Below are positions 1 through 7,253 of a stretch of DNA of 20,761 nt, piece by piece. The stretch is from an uncultured Tissierellia bacterium (GTDB lineage: Bacteria > Bacillota > Clostridia > Tissierellales > Peptoniphilaceae): positions 1 through 20,761 of the forward strand of contig CABTWE010000009.1 of the NCBI GenBank assembly GCA_902488465.1. Direction: 5' to 3'. The stretch's first letter is position 1, and the number at the start of each line of letters is the position of its first letter. The translations under genes were made by a program, and so were the position numbers. The notes beneath the pieces were generated by a model. That model was given only the letters and a program-made list of their open reading frames with translations. It ran no database searches and was not told the DNA's origin.

Positions 1-1437
1 ACACTACTTGCAGAACAACATACGAAAACGGCAATGGATAGGTTTAAAAACTTTCCTGTAAAAATCAGAAATCTTAGTCGTTTCAGAACAAAAAAAGAAA
101 TAGATAAAACAATAAAAGACCTTGCAATGGGTCAAGTTGATATGGTCATTGGGACTCACAGACTTTTGTCAAAAGATGTGAAGTTCAAAGATTTGGGACT
201 TTTAATTATAGATGAGGAACAGAGATTTGGAGTAAAACACAAGGAGAGAATTAAATCTCTTGCGGAGGATGTCGATGTTTTAACATTATCTGCAACTCCA
301 ATTCCTAGAACGCTTTCTATGAGTTTGTCCGGTATTCGATCGATGTCGGTCATCGAAGAGCCACCGCACAACAGAATTCCTGTTCAGACTTATGTTTTAG
401 AATACAGCGAAAACATAATAAGAAGTGCGATTTTAAAAGAAATTAATCGTGGCGGTCAAATTTTCTTTTTATACAACGATGTAAAGAGTATGGAAGTTAT
501 TAAAAGAAAGCTTGAGGAGCTGGTTCCGGAGGCGAGGTTTTTTATCGCAAACGGTCAGATGTCTGAAAGAGAACTTGAGGATGTTTTTTATAGATTTGAA
601 AATAAAGAGTCGGATGTTTTGATTACATCTACTATTATTGAAACGGGAATGGATCTTCCAAATGTTAACACTTTGATTGTTTATAATTCCGACAGATTCG
701 GTCTTTCGACGCTTTATCAGCTGAGGGGAAGAGTAGGAAGAAGCAACAGACTTGCCTATGCATATTTTACTTATGACAAGTCACGCTCAATTTCTGAAAA
801 GGCGATAAAAAGACTTATGGCCATGAAAGAATTTACAGACTTTGGCAGTGGGTACAAGATTGCAATGAGAGACCTTGAACTTAGAGGGGCAGGAAATGTT
901 TTAGGATTAAGCCAGTCGGGGCACATGGCGGAAGTTGGATATGAACTTTATATGAAATATTTAAATTATGCAATCGGTGAACTACAGGGTAAACCTGTTC
1001 GTGAAACATTAAATACAAAGGTCGATTTCATGGTAGAAAGTGCTGTGCCGGAAGGTTTTATAGAAGATTCTTATTTAAGAATGGAACTTTATAGACGCAT
1101 CTCAAACATTCAGACATTTAAAGAAAAAGATGAGCTTGCTGATGAAATTATAGACAGATTTGGCGACATACCGGAGGCGTTAATAAATCTTATGAACATT
1201 GGGCTCATTAAAAACATTGCAAGTAAACATTTTGTAAAAAGCATTATTGAGAATAACAATATAATAAAAATGGAATATGCTCCGGAAATGCTTGATGATG
1301 TTGATATGACAAAATTATTGAAAGATTTTCCGGACGGGCTTAGATTTGATTCAAAATTGCCGATTATCAGGATTTCTTTAAAAGAAAAGGCAATTGAAAC
1401 AGTGTATAAATTTTTTAAAAGTGCTTTTGGCATTTAG
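1..1437 (+). CDS. mfd: Transcription-repair coupling factor Mfd, C-terminal part (5' end outside window)
   Basis: Mfd is an ATP-dependent DNA translocase that removes RNA polymerase stalled at DNA lesions and recruits UvrA. The reading frame is open from base 1, and the residues before the first ATG (TLLAEQHTKTAMDRF) match the helicase domain, so the gene is cut by the window edge rather than starting at 34. Visible superfamily 2 helicase motifs are the RecG-like LSRFRTKKE stretch, DEEQRFG (motif II), SATPIPRTL (motif III), ETGMDLPNVNTLIV and QLRGRVGRSNR (motif VI). The rest is the TRG and TRCF C-terminal domain. About 478 residues are present of an expected 1100-1200. The stop lies just before the next gene's ribosome site, so it probably forms an operon with that lipoprotein gene. 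Identification is very secure. Confidence 0.97.
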   Translation, partial: TLLAEQHTKTAMDRFKNFPVKIRNLSRFRTKKEIDKTIKDLAMGQVDMVIGTHRLLSKDVKFKDLGLLIIDEEQRFGVKHKERIKSLAEDVDVLTLSATPIPRTLSMSLSGIRSMSVIEEPPHNRIPVQTYVLEYSENIIRSAILKEINRGGQIFFLYNDVKSMEVIKRKLEELVPEARFFIANGQMSERELEDVFYRFENKESDVLITSTIIETGMDLPNVNTLIVYNSDRFGLSTLYQLRGRVGRSNRLAYAYFTYDKSRSISEKAIKRLMAMKEFTDFGSGYKIAMRDLELRGAGNVLGLSQSGHMAEVGYELYMKYLNYAIGELQGKPVRETLNTKVDFMVESAVPEGFIEDSYLRMELYRRISNIQTFKEKDELADEIIDRFGDIPEALINLMNIGLIKNIASKHFVKSIIENNNIIKMEYAPEMLDDVDMTKLLKDFPDGLRFDSKLPIIRISLKEKAIETVYKFFKSAFGI

Positions 1438-1446
1438 GAGGTGAAG

Positions 1447-2319
1447 ATGAAGAAATATTTTTATTTAATATTATGTATTCTTTTTTTGACTACCGGATGC
1501 TCAAAACCTCCGAAAGATGTTGTAGCCTCTGTTGATGGTGAATATATTACTGAAGAGGAATATGAACCGTACAAAGAAGAAATTGCAAAACTTTCTCTCG
1601 GAGATATAAATTTTAATTCATCTGAAAAAAGCGCTATTGAAGGACTTATCGACAGAAAAATTGTGGACAGAGAATTTCAAAAAGCAGGATTTACATTGGA
1701 TGAATCAGAATTTAAAAAATTCAAAGAAGATTTTCTGAATAAAACTATCGATGAAGATGCTTTTAATGAGTTTTCAGAATATAAGGGCCTTAATAAAGAC
1801 GTTTTTAATGAATTTTTAATTAATAAATTCAAATTTGAAAAGTTAAAAGAAAAGTTTGCGAATGAATTTAATCTTACTGATGAAAATTTAAATGGTGAAT
1901 ACCAAAACAAATCTGCAAAATATGATTCATATAAAGTACAGTTTATTTTTATGAAGGATTTGGAAAAGATGAAAGAAAATGTTTTGCCAATGAGTTATGG
2001 AATGGACATAATGGCGACTCTTTATAGCGAAGAGCCAATTTCTGCCTCGAATGGCGGAATTATTGATGAATATCACATCGGAGAAAAAGAGCCGAAGTTT
2101 GACTTGACCATTCAATCTTTGAAAAAAGGTGAAACGAGCGAAATAGTTGAAACAAAAAACGGATACTATATTATAAAACTAATTGATATAAACAGTGGAT
2201 TTGAAAATCACAAAGAAGATATTAGAAAAAATTTGATAGATGTAAATTTTAAGCATTATATGGATAACATAAGAAGGAATGCAAAAGTTAAAATTTATCG
2301 TGATTTGACGACCGAATAG
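1447..2319 (+). CDS. PrsA/SurA-like lipoprotein with a parvulin-type domain lacking both catalytic histidines
   Basis: This 290-residue protein is probably an extracytoplasmic membrane-anchored foldase or chaperone. A lipoprotein signal (hydrophobic residues 4-16) ends in LTTGC, with Cys18 as the lipidated residue. Residues about 24-150 form the helical SurA-N-like chaperone region. Residues about 160-250 resemble a PPIC/parvulin rotamase: SASNGG, an LKKGETSEIVET stretch and GYYIIKL are recognisable. The usual SHIL histidine is Phe167 (QFIF) and the usual GYHII histidine is Tyr241, so prolyl-isomerase activity is doubtful. The domain is also shortened in its first helix. The ATG at 1447 is preferred because AGGAGG (1436-1441) lies 5 nt upstream, and an in-frame GTG at 1441 overlaps that site. 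The gene sits 9 nt after mfd. Confidence 0.85.
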   Translation: MKKYFYLILCILFLTTGCSKPPKDVVASVDGEYITEEEYEPYKEEIAKLSLGDINFNSSEKSAIEGLIDRKIVDREFQKAGFTLDESEFKKFKEDFLNKTIDEDAFNEFSEYKGLNKDVFNEFLINKFKFEKLKEKFANEFNLTDENLNGEYQNKSAKYDSYKVQFIFMKDLEKMKENVLPMSYGMDIMATLYSEEPISASNGGIIDEYHIGEKEPKFDLTIQSLKKGETSEIVETKNGYYIIKLIDINSGFENHKEDIRKNLIDVNFKHYMDNIRRNAKVKIYRDLTTE

Positions 2320-2321
2320 TA

Positions 2322-2350
2322 TTGCATTGATTATTTTTTTATGATATAAT
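2322..2350 (+). promoter_or_regulatory. Sigma-A-type promoter for the L25/Ctc gene
   Basis: A -35 box TTGCAT (2322-2327) is separated by 17 bp from a perfect -10 box TATAAT (2345-2350). TG at 2342-2343 makes it an extended -10. It lies directly after the lipoprotein stop, so the L25 gene has its own start of transcription. Confidence 0.8.
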
Positions 2351-2380
2351 TGTAGTCAGGATATTTTAAAGGAGGAAAAA

Positions 2381-3019
2381 ATGGCTAATATTAAATTAGA
2401 AGCTAAGAATAGAGCCGAATTTGGTAAGAACCGTGTTAACAAATTAAGACACGAAGGTCTTATTCCGGCAGCTATTTTTGAAAAAGGCACAGAAACAATG
2501 CCTATTACGATATCATCAAGAGATTTTGAAATTGTATATAGAGAAGCAGGCGGAACATCAATCGTTGACGTTAATGTTGAAGGTAAAACACACCCTACAA
2601 TTATTAAGGAAATTGATAGACATCCGTTTAAGAACCAAATTCTTCACGTTAATTTCCAAGGAATCAACATGAACGAATTAATCAAAGTTGAAGTTCCTAT
2701 TGAATTTGTTGGTCGTGACAGCATTAAAGCTCAACCATCAGTATTCAATGCATTATTAAACGAACTTCACATTGAATGTTTACCTGGAGATTTGCCTGAT
2801 ACAATCGAAATTCAAGTTGAAGGTATGCAAATCGACGATGTAATTTATGTTAAAGACTTAGAAATTGCTAAGAACAACAAAATTACAATTTTGGTAGACC
2901 AAGATGAACCTGTTTGTTCGTTGTCACCACAACAAGAAGTTGCTGAAGAAGAAACAACAGAAACAGCAGCTGCTGGTGATGTACCTGTTGTTGGCGAAGA
3001 AAACAAAGAGGAAGAATAA
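2381..3019 (+). CDS. rplY: 50S ribosomal protein L25/general stress protein Ctc
   Basis: This is the long (Ctc/TL5) form of the 5S rRNA-binding large-subunit protein, 212 residues. The N-terminal RNA-binding beta-barrel covers about residues 1-92 (GKNRVNKLRHEGLIPAAIF and the HVNFQ strand are typical). The C-terminal TL5-like beta domain covers about 95-185 and contains PVCSLSPQ at its end. An acidic, low-complexity tail of Glu, Thr and Ala closes the protein. The start is set by AAAGGAGG at 2368-2375. It has its own promoter and terminator, so it is a single-gene unit. In Bacillus subtilis ctc lies upstream of pth and mfd; here it lies downstream of mfd, where spoVT usually stands. Codon use looks typical of a highly expressed gene. 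Confidence 0.95.
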   Translation: MANIKLEAKNRAEFGKNRVNKLRHEGLIPAAIFEKGTETMPITISSRDFEIVYREAGGTSIVDVNVEGKTHPTIIKEIDRHPFKNQILHVNFQGINMNELIKVEVPIEFVGRDSIKAQPSVFNALLNELHIECLPGDLPDTIEIQVEGMQIDDVIYVKDLEIAKNNKITILVDQDEPVCSLSPQQEVAEEETTETAAAGDVPVVGEENKEEE

Positions 3020-3035
3020 TTTACTAAATTTAAGG

Positions 3036-3060
3036 AACCGTGACTTTTCACGGTTTTTTT
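3036..3060 (+). terminator. Intrinsic terminator after L25
   Basis: A perfect 8-bp stem AACCGTGA/TCACGGTT (3036-3043 and 3048-3055) with loop CTTT runs into a T tract to 3060. Confidence 0.9.
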
Positions 3061-3075
3061 ATTAAAGAGGGTTTT

Positions 3076-4638
3076 ATGAGTCAAATTAAAAAATCGTCAA
3101 TTGGAAAAAATGCTGCCATACTTGGATTGGCAGGTATAATTGTAAAAATATTTGGAGCGATCTATAGAATACCGATGACAGCACTTATTAAAGATGTTGG
3201 CATCGGCTATTTTCAGTCTGCATATCCGATTTATGAAATAATGCTTGCGATTTCAACGGCAGGTTTGCCGGTTGCAGTTTCAACAATTGTTTCTAGAGAA
3301 ATTGCAAAAGAAAATTATTTGAATTCGAAAAAGACTTTTAAAGTTGCTTTTTGGTTCATGGCATTTTTGGGTATGCTTCTTGCACTTCTTTTATGGATAT
3401 TTGCAAAGCCGCTTGTGAATTTTTTGGGAAATCCGGGAAGCTATTACTCGATGCTTGCACTTATCCCGGCTATGGTTTTCAGTCCACCACTTGCAGCTAT
3501 GCGTGGGTATTATCAGGGGCTCGAACTTATGACGTCGACCGCAATAAGTCAGATTATTGTCCAGGGAACAAGAGTGGCAACTGGGTTATATTTATGTTAT
3601 CTTTTGATACCATATGGTCTTGAAGCATCTGCCGGTGGAGCATCTGCGGGCGCGGGAATCGGAGCATTTCTAGGTGTTATGTATATGCTTTTAGTGCACA
3701 AAAAGCACAGGAGAGAAGTAAGCGATTCTTTAAATACAAACAAAGAAAATGTAATGAATTCAAAGGGGATACTAAGTGAACTTATAAAAATTGCAATACC
3801 GATCTCAATTGGAGCTGCAATAATGCCGATCATGGACACTATTGACATTCGTCTTGTTATGAAGGGACTTTTAAAAGCCGGCTTTTCACTTGAAGAGGCA
3901 AATTTGAGATTTGGATGGCTGAAGGGAATGGCTCAAACGCTTATAAGTCTCCCTCAAGTTATAGGCATTGCACTTGGTGTGTCTATGATTCCGGTTGTTT
4001 CAAAACTTTTCACATTAAAAAACGAAGATAAACTTGTAAATAAAGTTTCAAGTATAAATAAAATTACTTTGTTTATTGCATTTCCTGCAATGTTTGGACT
4101 CTTCTCACTTAGTGAGCCTATAATAAGACTTTTATATGGCTCAACAGGAGCCGAAGCAATTGAAGGTACAGCAAAAATCCTTAGAATTCTTTCGATTTCA
4201 ATTCCGGCCCTTATGCTTATTAATGTTAATACATCAATTCTTCAAGCAGTCGGAAAAGAAAAAGTTCCTGTAATAAATCTCTTAATCGGAGGAGTTTTTA
4301 AAATAATATTAACATATATTCTCACCCAAAGACCGGAGATAAATGTGTACGGTGCAGCAATAGGCACTGTGGTTTCATTTACAATTACGGGTCTATTGGA
4401 CATTTATTATGTCAAAAAGAAAATAGGCCTTAAAATGGCATCTAAAACATTTATAAGCGTCGTTGCATCAGCACTTATGGGTGGAGCAGCATATATGGTT
4501 TGGAAGGCTTTAAGCACAAAAATATCGTCAAACATTGCCACATTGGCAGCGGTTATAGTGGGGGCAGTTATTTACGTTGCGATACTGTTTGGAACAAAAA
4601 CTGTAACGAAAAAGGATCTGGAGGAAATTAGAGAGTGA
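3076..4638 (+). CDS. SpoVB/YabM-type polysaccharide or lipid-linked precursor flippase (MOP superfamily)
   Basis: This 520-residue polytopic membrane protein belongs to the SpoVB/RfbX branch of the MOP exporter superfamily, whose members flip lipid-linked cell-wall or polysaccharide precursors. Family-like stretches are the amphipathic N-terminus followed by IVKIFGAIYRIPMTALI, AMRGYYQG near residue 140, and alternating hydrophobic segments to the C-terminus, compatible with about 14 helices. The start at 3076 has AAAGAGGG just upstream; an earlier in-frame ATG at 3040 lies inside the L25 terminator and is not credible. The next gene overlaps its stop (GTGA), so they are translationally coupled, as yabM and yabN are neighbours in Bacillus and clostridia. 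The exact substrate cannot be told. With no sporulation genes nearby, a vegetative envelope role is more likely than a spore role. Confidence 0.88.
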   Translation: MSQIKKSSIGKNAAILGLAGIIVKIFGAIYRIPMTALIKDVGIGYFQSAYPIYEIMLAISTAGLPVAVSTIVSREIAKENYLNSKKTFKVAFWFMAFLGMLLALLLWIFAKPLVNFLGNPGSYYSMLALIPAMVFSPPLAAMRGYYQGLELMTSTAISQIIVQGTRVATGLYLCYLLIPYGLEASAGGASAGAGIGAFLGVMYMLLVHKKHRREVSDSLNTNKENVMNSKGILSELIKIAIPISIGAAIMPIMDTIDIRLVMKGLLKAGFSLEEANLRFGWLKGMAQTLISLPQVIGIALGVSMIPVVSKLFTLKNEDKLVNKVSSINKITLFIAFPAMFGLFSLSEPIIRLLYGSTGAEAIEGTAKILRILSISIPALMLINVNTSILQAVGKEKVPVINLLIGGVFKIILTYILTQRPEINVYGAAIGTVVSFTITGLLDIYYVKKKIGLKMASKTFISVVASALMGGAAYMVWKALSTKISSNIATLAAVIVGAVIYVAILFGTKTVTKKDLEEIRE

Positions 4639-5498
4639 AATTAACAATAGTTGGTTTGGGGTTTGGAGAAAAGAAGGGCATTACGCTTGAAGCACTTAAT
4701 ATAATAAAAAATTCTTCAAATGTAATCTTGAGAACGAAGCATCACCCGACAGTTGAGCTACTTGACGAGATGGGAATTAAATACAAAACTTGCGACGAGT
4801 TCTATGAAAAAGCTGAAAATTTTGAAGATTTATACAAAAATATTGCTAAAAAAGTTTTAGAGGAAAGTAGAGAAAAAGACACAGTTTATGTTGTTCCCGG
4901 AGCACCATCAATCCTTGAAAGCACAGCGTTTCATATAATAAAAGATGAACCGGATGTGGAAATTGTCGAAGCGGTAAGCTTTATTGAGCCATGTGTGACA
5001 GCTTCTAATATTGATATCGGTGAGGGGCTTGTTCTTATCGATGCGGTCGATGTAAATTTTTACAATTTAAATCCTAATTTTAATATTATGATTACTCAAC
5101 TTTGGAACGAGTTTATTATTTCTGATGTAAAGCTTGCTCTAATGGAAGTTTATGGCGATGAATATGAGATAAAAGCTATTTATAGCGCCGGTATTAAAGG
5201 CGAGGAAGAGGTTAAAACAATAAAAGTTTATGAAATGGATAGACTTCTAAAACCTGACATCAGACTTTCGTTAGTTGTTCCTACTTTTAAAGAAAATAAT
5301 TTTCTCGAGCTTTTAAGTGAAGTAGCAACTTCAGATAAATTAAAAAATATAGATACATCCGATATAGATCCCGAATTAAAAACGGCGATAAAAAATATTT
5401 CGGAGAGCTATAAAAATTTAAAAAATCTAATCGATGAAGGTTATTTTGAAATGAATGAAGTGGTTTTTGCACTAAAATCCATCCATAATAGCAAATAA
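4635..5498 (+). CDS. YabN-type tetrapyrrole-methylase-domain protein without the MazG pyrophosphatase domain
   Basis: The 287-residue product matches the N-terminal SAM-dependent tetrapyrrole (corrin/porphyrin) methylase-like domain of YabN/MazG proteins: IVGLGFGE at the start, LRTKHHPTVE near residue 32, VYVVPGAPSILES near 95, and SDVKLALMEVYGDEYEI near 165. The family is normally about 480 residues, with a MazG NTP pyrophosphatase as its second half. Here that half is absent and only about 60 residues of charged sequence follow the methylase domain. No MazG-like frame is visible in the 125 bases before hup. The GTG start at 4635 overlaps the flippase stop by 4 nt, with GGAGG just upstream. 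The real methylation substrate of this domain is not established even in full-length relatives. No frameshift is apparent, so the loss looks settled. Confidence 0.85.
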   Translation: MKLTIVGLGFGEKKGITLEALNIIKNSSNVILRTKHHPTVELLDEMGIKYKTCDEFYEKAENFEDLYKNIAKKVLEESREKDTVYVVPGAPSILESTAFHIIKDEPDVEIVEAVSFIEPCVTASNIDIGEGLVLIDAVDVNFYNLNPNFNIMITQLWNEFIISDVKLALMEVYGDEYEIKAIYSAGIKGEEEVKTIKVYEMDRLLKPDIRLSLVVPTFKENNFLELLSEVATSDKLKNIDTSDIDPELKTAIKNISESYKNLKNLIDEGYFEMNEVVFALKSIHNSK

Positions 5499-5542
5499 TC
5501 ATAAAAATTTACAAAAAACAGCCTAAAAATTCGCAAAAACAC

Positions 5543-5571
5543 TTGAAAATATTTGGTATATCGGTTAAAAT
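5543..5571 (+). promoter_or_regulatory. Sigma-A-type promoter for hup
   Basis: TTGAAA (5543-5548), 17 bp, then TAAAAT (5566-5571). It gives a leader of roughly 45-50 nt before the HU start codon. Confidence 0.75.
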
Positions 5572-5625
5572 GAATGTAAGCGGAAGAATAAATCTTTCGT
5601 AGCGGCAATCATAAGGAGGAAAATT

Positions 5626-5937
5626 ATGAATAAATCCGAATTAATTTCAGCAATCGCTGAAAAATCAGAATTGACAAAAAAAGATTCAGAAAGAGCTTTA
5701 AATGCATTTCTTGAAACAGTCAGTGAAACATTGACAGAAGGCGACAAAGTTCAATTAGTTGGCTTTGGTACATTCGAAGTTAGAGAAAGAAAAGCAAGAG
5801 AAGGCAGAAATCCTAGAAATCCTGAAGAAGTTATCAAGATCCCTGCATCACTTGCACCTGTATTCAAAGCAGGAAAAGCACTTAAAGAAGCTGTTAACTC
5901 AAAGAAAGCTTCAAAGAAAAAATCAAAGAGAAAATAA
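5626..5937 (+). CDS. hup: DNA-binding protein HU with a lysine-rich C-terminal tail
   Basis: HU is a nucleoid-associated protein that bends DNA without sequence specificity. The first 90 or so residues are a canonical HU/IHF fold: MNKSELISAIAEK at the start, the GFGTFEVRERKAREGRNPRN beta-arm base, and IPASLAPVFKAGKALKEAVN at the end. The arm motif RNPRNPEEV carries the intercalating proline. The protein then continues for about 13 residues rich in Lys and Ser (KKASKKKSKRK), giving 103 residues instead of the 90-92 usual in Firmicutes. The start is supported by AAGGAGGA at 5613-5620. It has its own promoter and terminator. HU in this position, after yabM-yabN, is common in clostridia, but the small S4-domain RqcP gene that often follows is absent. 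Confidence 0.95.
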   Translation: MNKSELISAIAEKSELTKKDSERALNAFLETVSETLTEGDKVQLVGFGTFEVRERKAREGRNPRNPEEVIKIPASLAPVFKAGKALKEAVNSKKASKKKSKRK

Positions 5938-5948
5938 CTTATGTTATG

Positions 5949-5984
5949 TGAAAAAGAGCAACAGTATGTTGCTCTTTTTCATTT
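5949..5984 (+). terminator. Intrinsic terminator after hup
   Basis: A 13-bp perfect stem (5950-5962 with 5968-5980, extended by one A-T pair) has loop AGTAT and ends in a T-rich run. The A run on the 5' side could let it work in both directions, though no minus-strand gene approaches here. Confidence 0.92.
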
Positions 5985-5999
5985 TGTAAATAATTATAG

Positions 6000-6028
6000 T
6001 TTCAATACTTATTAAAATGTGGTATTAT
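6000..6028 (+). promoter_or_regulatory. Probable extended -10 promoter for gpmA
   Basis: TATTAT (6023-6028) is preceded by TGG (6020-6022), giving an extended -10. The -35 at 17 bp, TTTCAA (6000-6005), is weak. Confidence 0.55.
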
Positions 6029-6057
6029 ATGAATATAGAATAAATTTGGAGGCAAGT

Positions 6058-6738
6058 ATGAAATTAGTACTAGTTAGACATGGCCAAAGCTTATGGAATC
6101 TTGAAAACAAGTTCACAGGTTGGGTCGATGTTGATTTGTCCGAAAAGGGCGTAGAAGAAGCAAAACGTGCCGGAAAAATCTTAAAAGCCGAAGGCATTCA
6201 ATTTGATAAAGCATATACAAGTGTGCTTAAAAGAGCTATAAAAACTCTTCATTTTATTTTGGAAGAATGTGATGAATTGTGGATTCCTGAAGAGAAGTCA
6301 TGGAGATTAAATGAAAGACACTATGGAGCACTTCAAGGATTAAACAAGTTGGAAACTGCTGAAAAATATGGGGACGAACAAGTTCACATTTGGAGAAGGA
6401 GTTATGATACTCTTCCGCCGGAAATAAAAGATAATAATCCTTTGAGTCAAGACGGCGACAGACGTTATATTTATAAGGATGCTATTCCACATTCTGAAAA
6501 TCTTAAAGTTACGCTTGAAAGAGTAATGCCGTATTGGACAGATAAGATTGCACCGGATTTACTTGATGGCAAGAATGTCATTATTGCTGCACATGGAAAT
6601 AGCTTGAGAGCTCTTACAAAACATCTTGAAAACATATCGGATGAAGATATTATGAGCCTCGAAATTCCAACCGGTAGCCCTATAATTTATGAATTAAATG
6701 AAAAACTTGAAATTGTCGATAAGAAGACATTTAAATAA
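6058..6738 (+). CDS. gpmA: 2,3-bisphosphoglycerate-dependent phosphoglycerate mutase
   Basis: This glycolytic enzyme interconverts 3- and 2-phosphoglycerate through a phosphohistidine. The 226-residue length fits the family. The phospho-acceptor motif LVRHGQSLWN puts the catalytic His at residue 8. Other family residues are Arg59 (SVLKRAIKT), Glu86 in RLNERHYGALQG, and the second His at 179 in IIAAHGNSLRAL. WRRSYDTLPP and the C-terminal IPTGSPIIYELN are specific to dPGM rather than to generic histidine phosphatases. The ATG at 6058 has TGGAGG 8-9 nt upstream; an upstream in-frame ATG at 6019 lies inside the promoter. Fourteen bases separate it from the corrinoid adenosyltransferase gene, so the two may be co-transcribed. 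Confidence 0.96.
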   Translation: MKLVLVRHGQSLWNLENKFTGWVDVDLSEKGVEEAKRAGKILKAEGIQFDKAYTSVLKRAIKTLHFILEECDELWIPEEKSWRLNERHYGALQGLNKLETAEKYGDEQVHIWRRSYDTLPPEIKDNNPLSQDGDRRYIYKDAIPHSENLKVTLERVMPYWTDKIAPDLLDGKNVIIAAHGNSLRALTKHLENISDEDIMSLEIPTGSPIIYELNEKLEIVDKKTFK

Positions 6739-6752
6739 TTAATGGAGGAAAT

Positions 6753-7253
6753 ATGTTATTTTGTATTACAGGTAATGGAAAAGGTAAGACGACCTCTTCA
6801 ATAGGCATGACGGTCAGAATGATCGGAAGCGGAAAAAGAGTTTTATTTATACAATTTATGAAGGGTACTGAATACTCTGAAATAAAGGCTCTGAAGAGAT
6901 TCCCGGAAGCAGAAGTCCATACAATGGGAAGGCCGGGATTTATAAAGAGAAATGCAGAAGAAGAGGATAAAAAAGCAGCAAGGGCAGCTTGGGAACTCTT
7001 TAAAGAAAAACTAAATGAAGACTTCGGCCTTTATGTTCTTGATGAATTAAATGTTGCAATGTTCTATGAACTTTTACCGATGGATGAAGTTATAGCAACT
7101 TTAAAAGAAGCAGCTGAAGATCATGAAATAGTAGTAACCGGCAGATATGCTCCACAGGAAATCCAAGATCTCGCAAAAATGGTTTCAGAAATTGTTGAAG
7201 TGAAACACCATTATCAAGAAGGAATTCCTGCAAAGAAAGGTATTGAATTTTAA
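6753..7253 (+). CDS. cobO: ATP:corrinoid adenosyltransferase, CobA/CobO/BtuR family
   Basis: The enzyme transfers the adenosyl group of ATP to the cobalt of a reduced corrinoid, making the adenosylcobalamin form of the cofactor. The protein is 166 residues. An atypical P-loop GNGKGKTT lies at residues 7-14, a Walker B-like YVLDELN at 94-100, and the family motifs VVTGRYAP (127-134) and EVKHHYQEGIPAKKGIEF close the protein. The usual N-terminal extension of CobA (about 20-30 residues before the P-loop) is missing, as in other short Firmicute members. TGGAGGA at 6743-6749 supports the start. Its TAA shares one base with the ATG of the following transporter gene. No other cobalamin gene is visible, so it may serve corrinoid salvage; that is inference. 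Confidence 0.92.
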   Translation: MLFCITGNGKGKTTSSIGMTVRMIGSGKRVLFIQFMKGTEYSEIKALKRFPEAEVHTMGRPGFIKRNAEEEDKKAARAAWELFKEKLNEDFGLYVLDELNVAMFYELLPMDEVIATLKEAAEDHEIVVTGRYAPQEIQDLAKMVSEIVEVKHHYQEGIPAKKGIEF

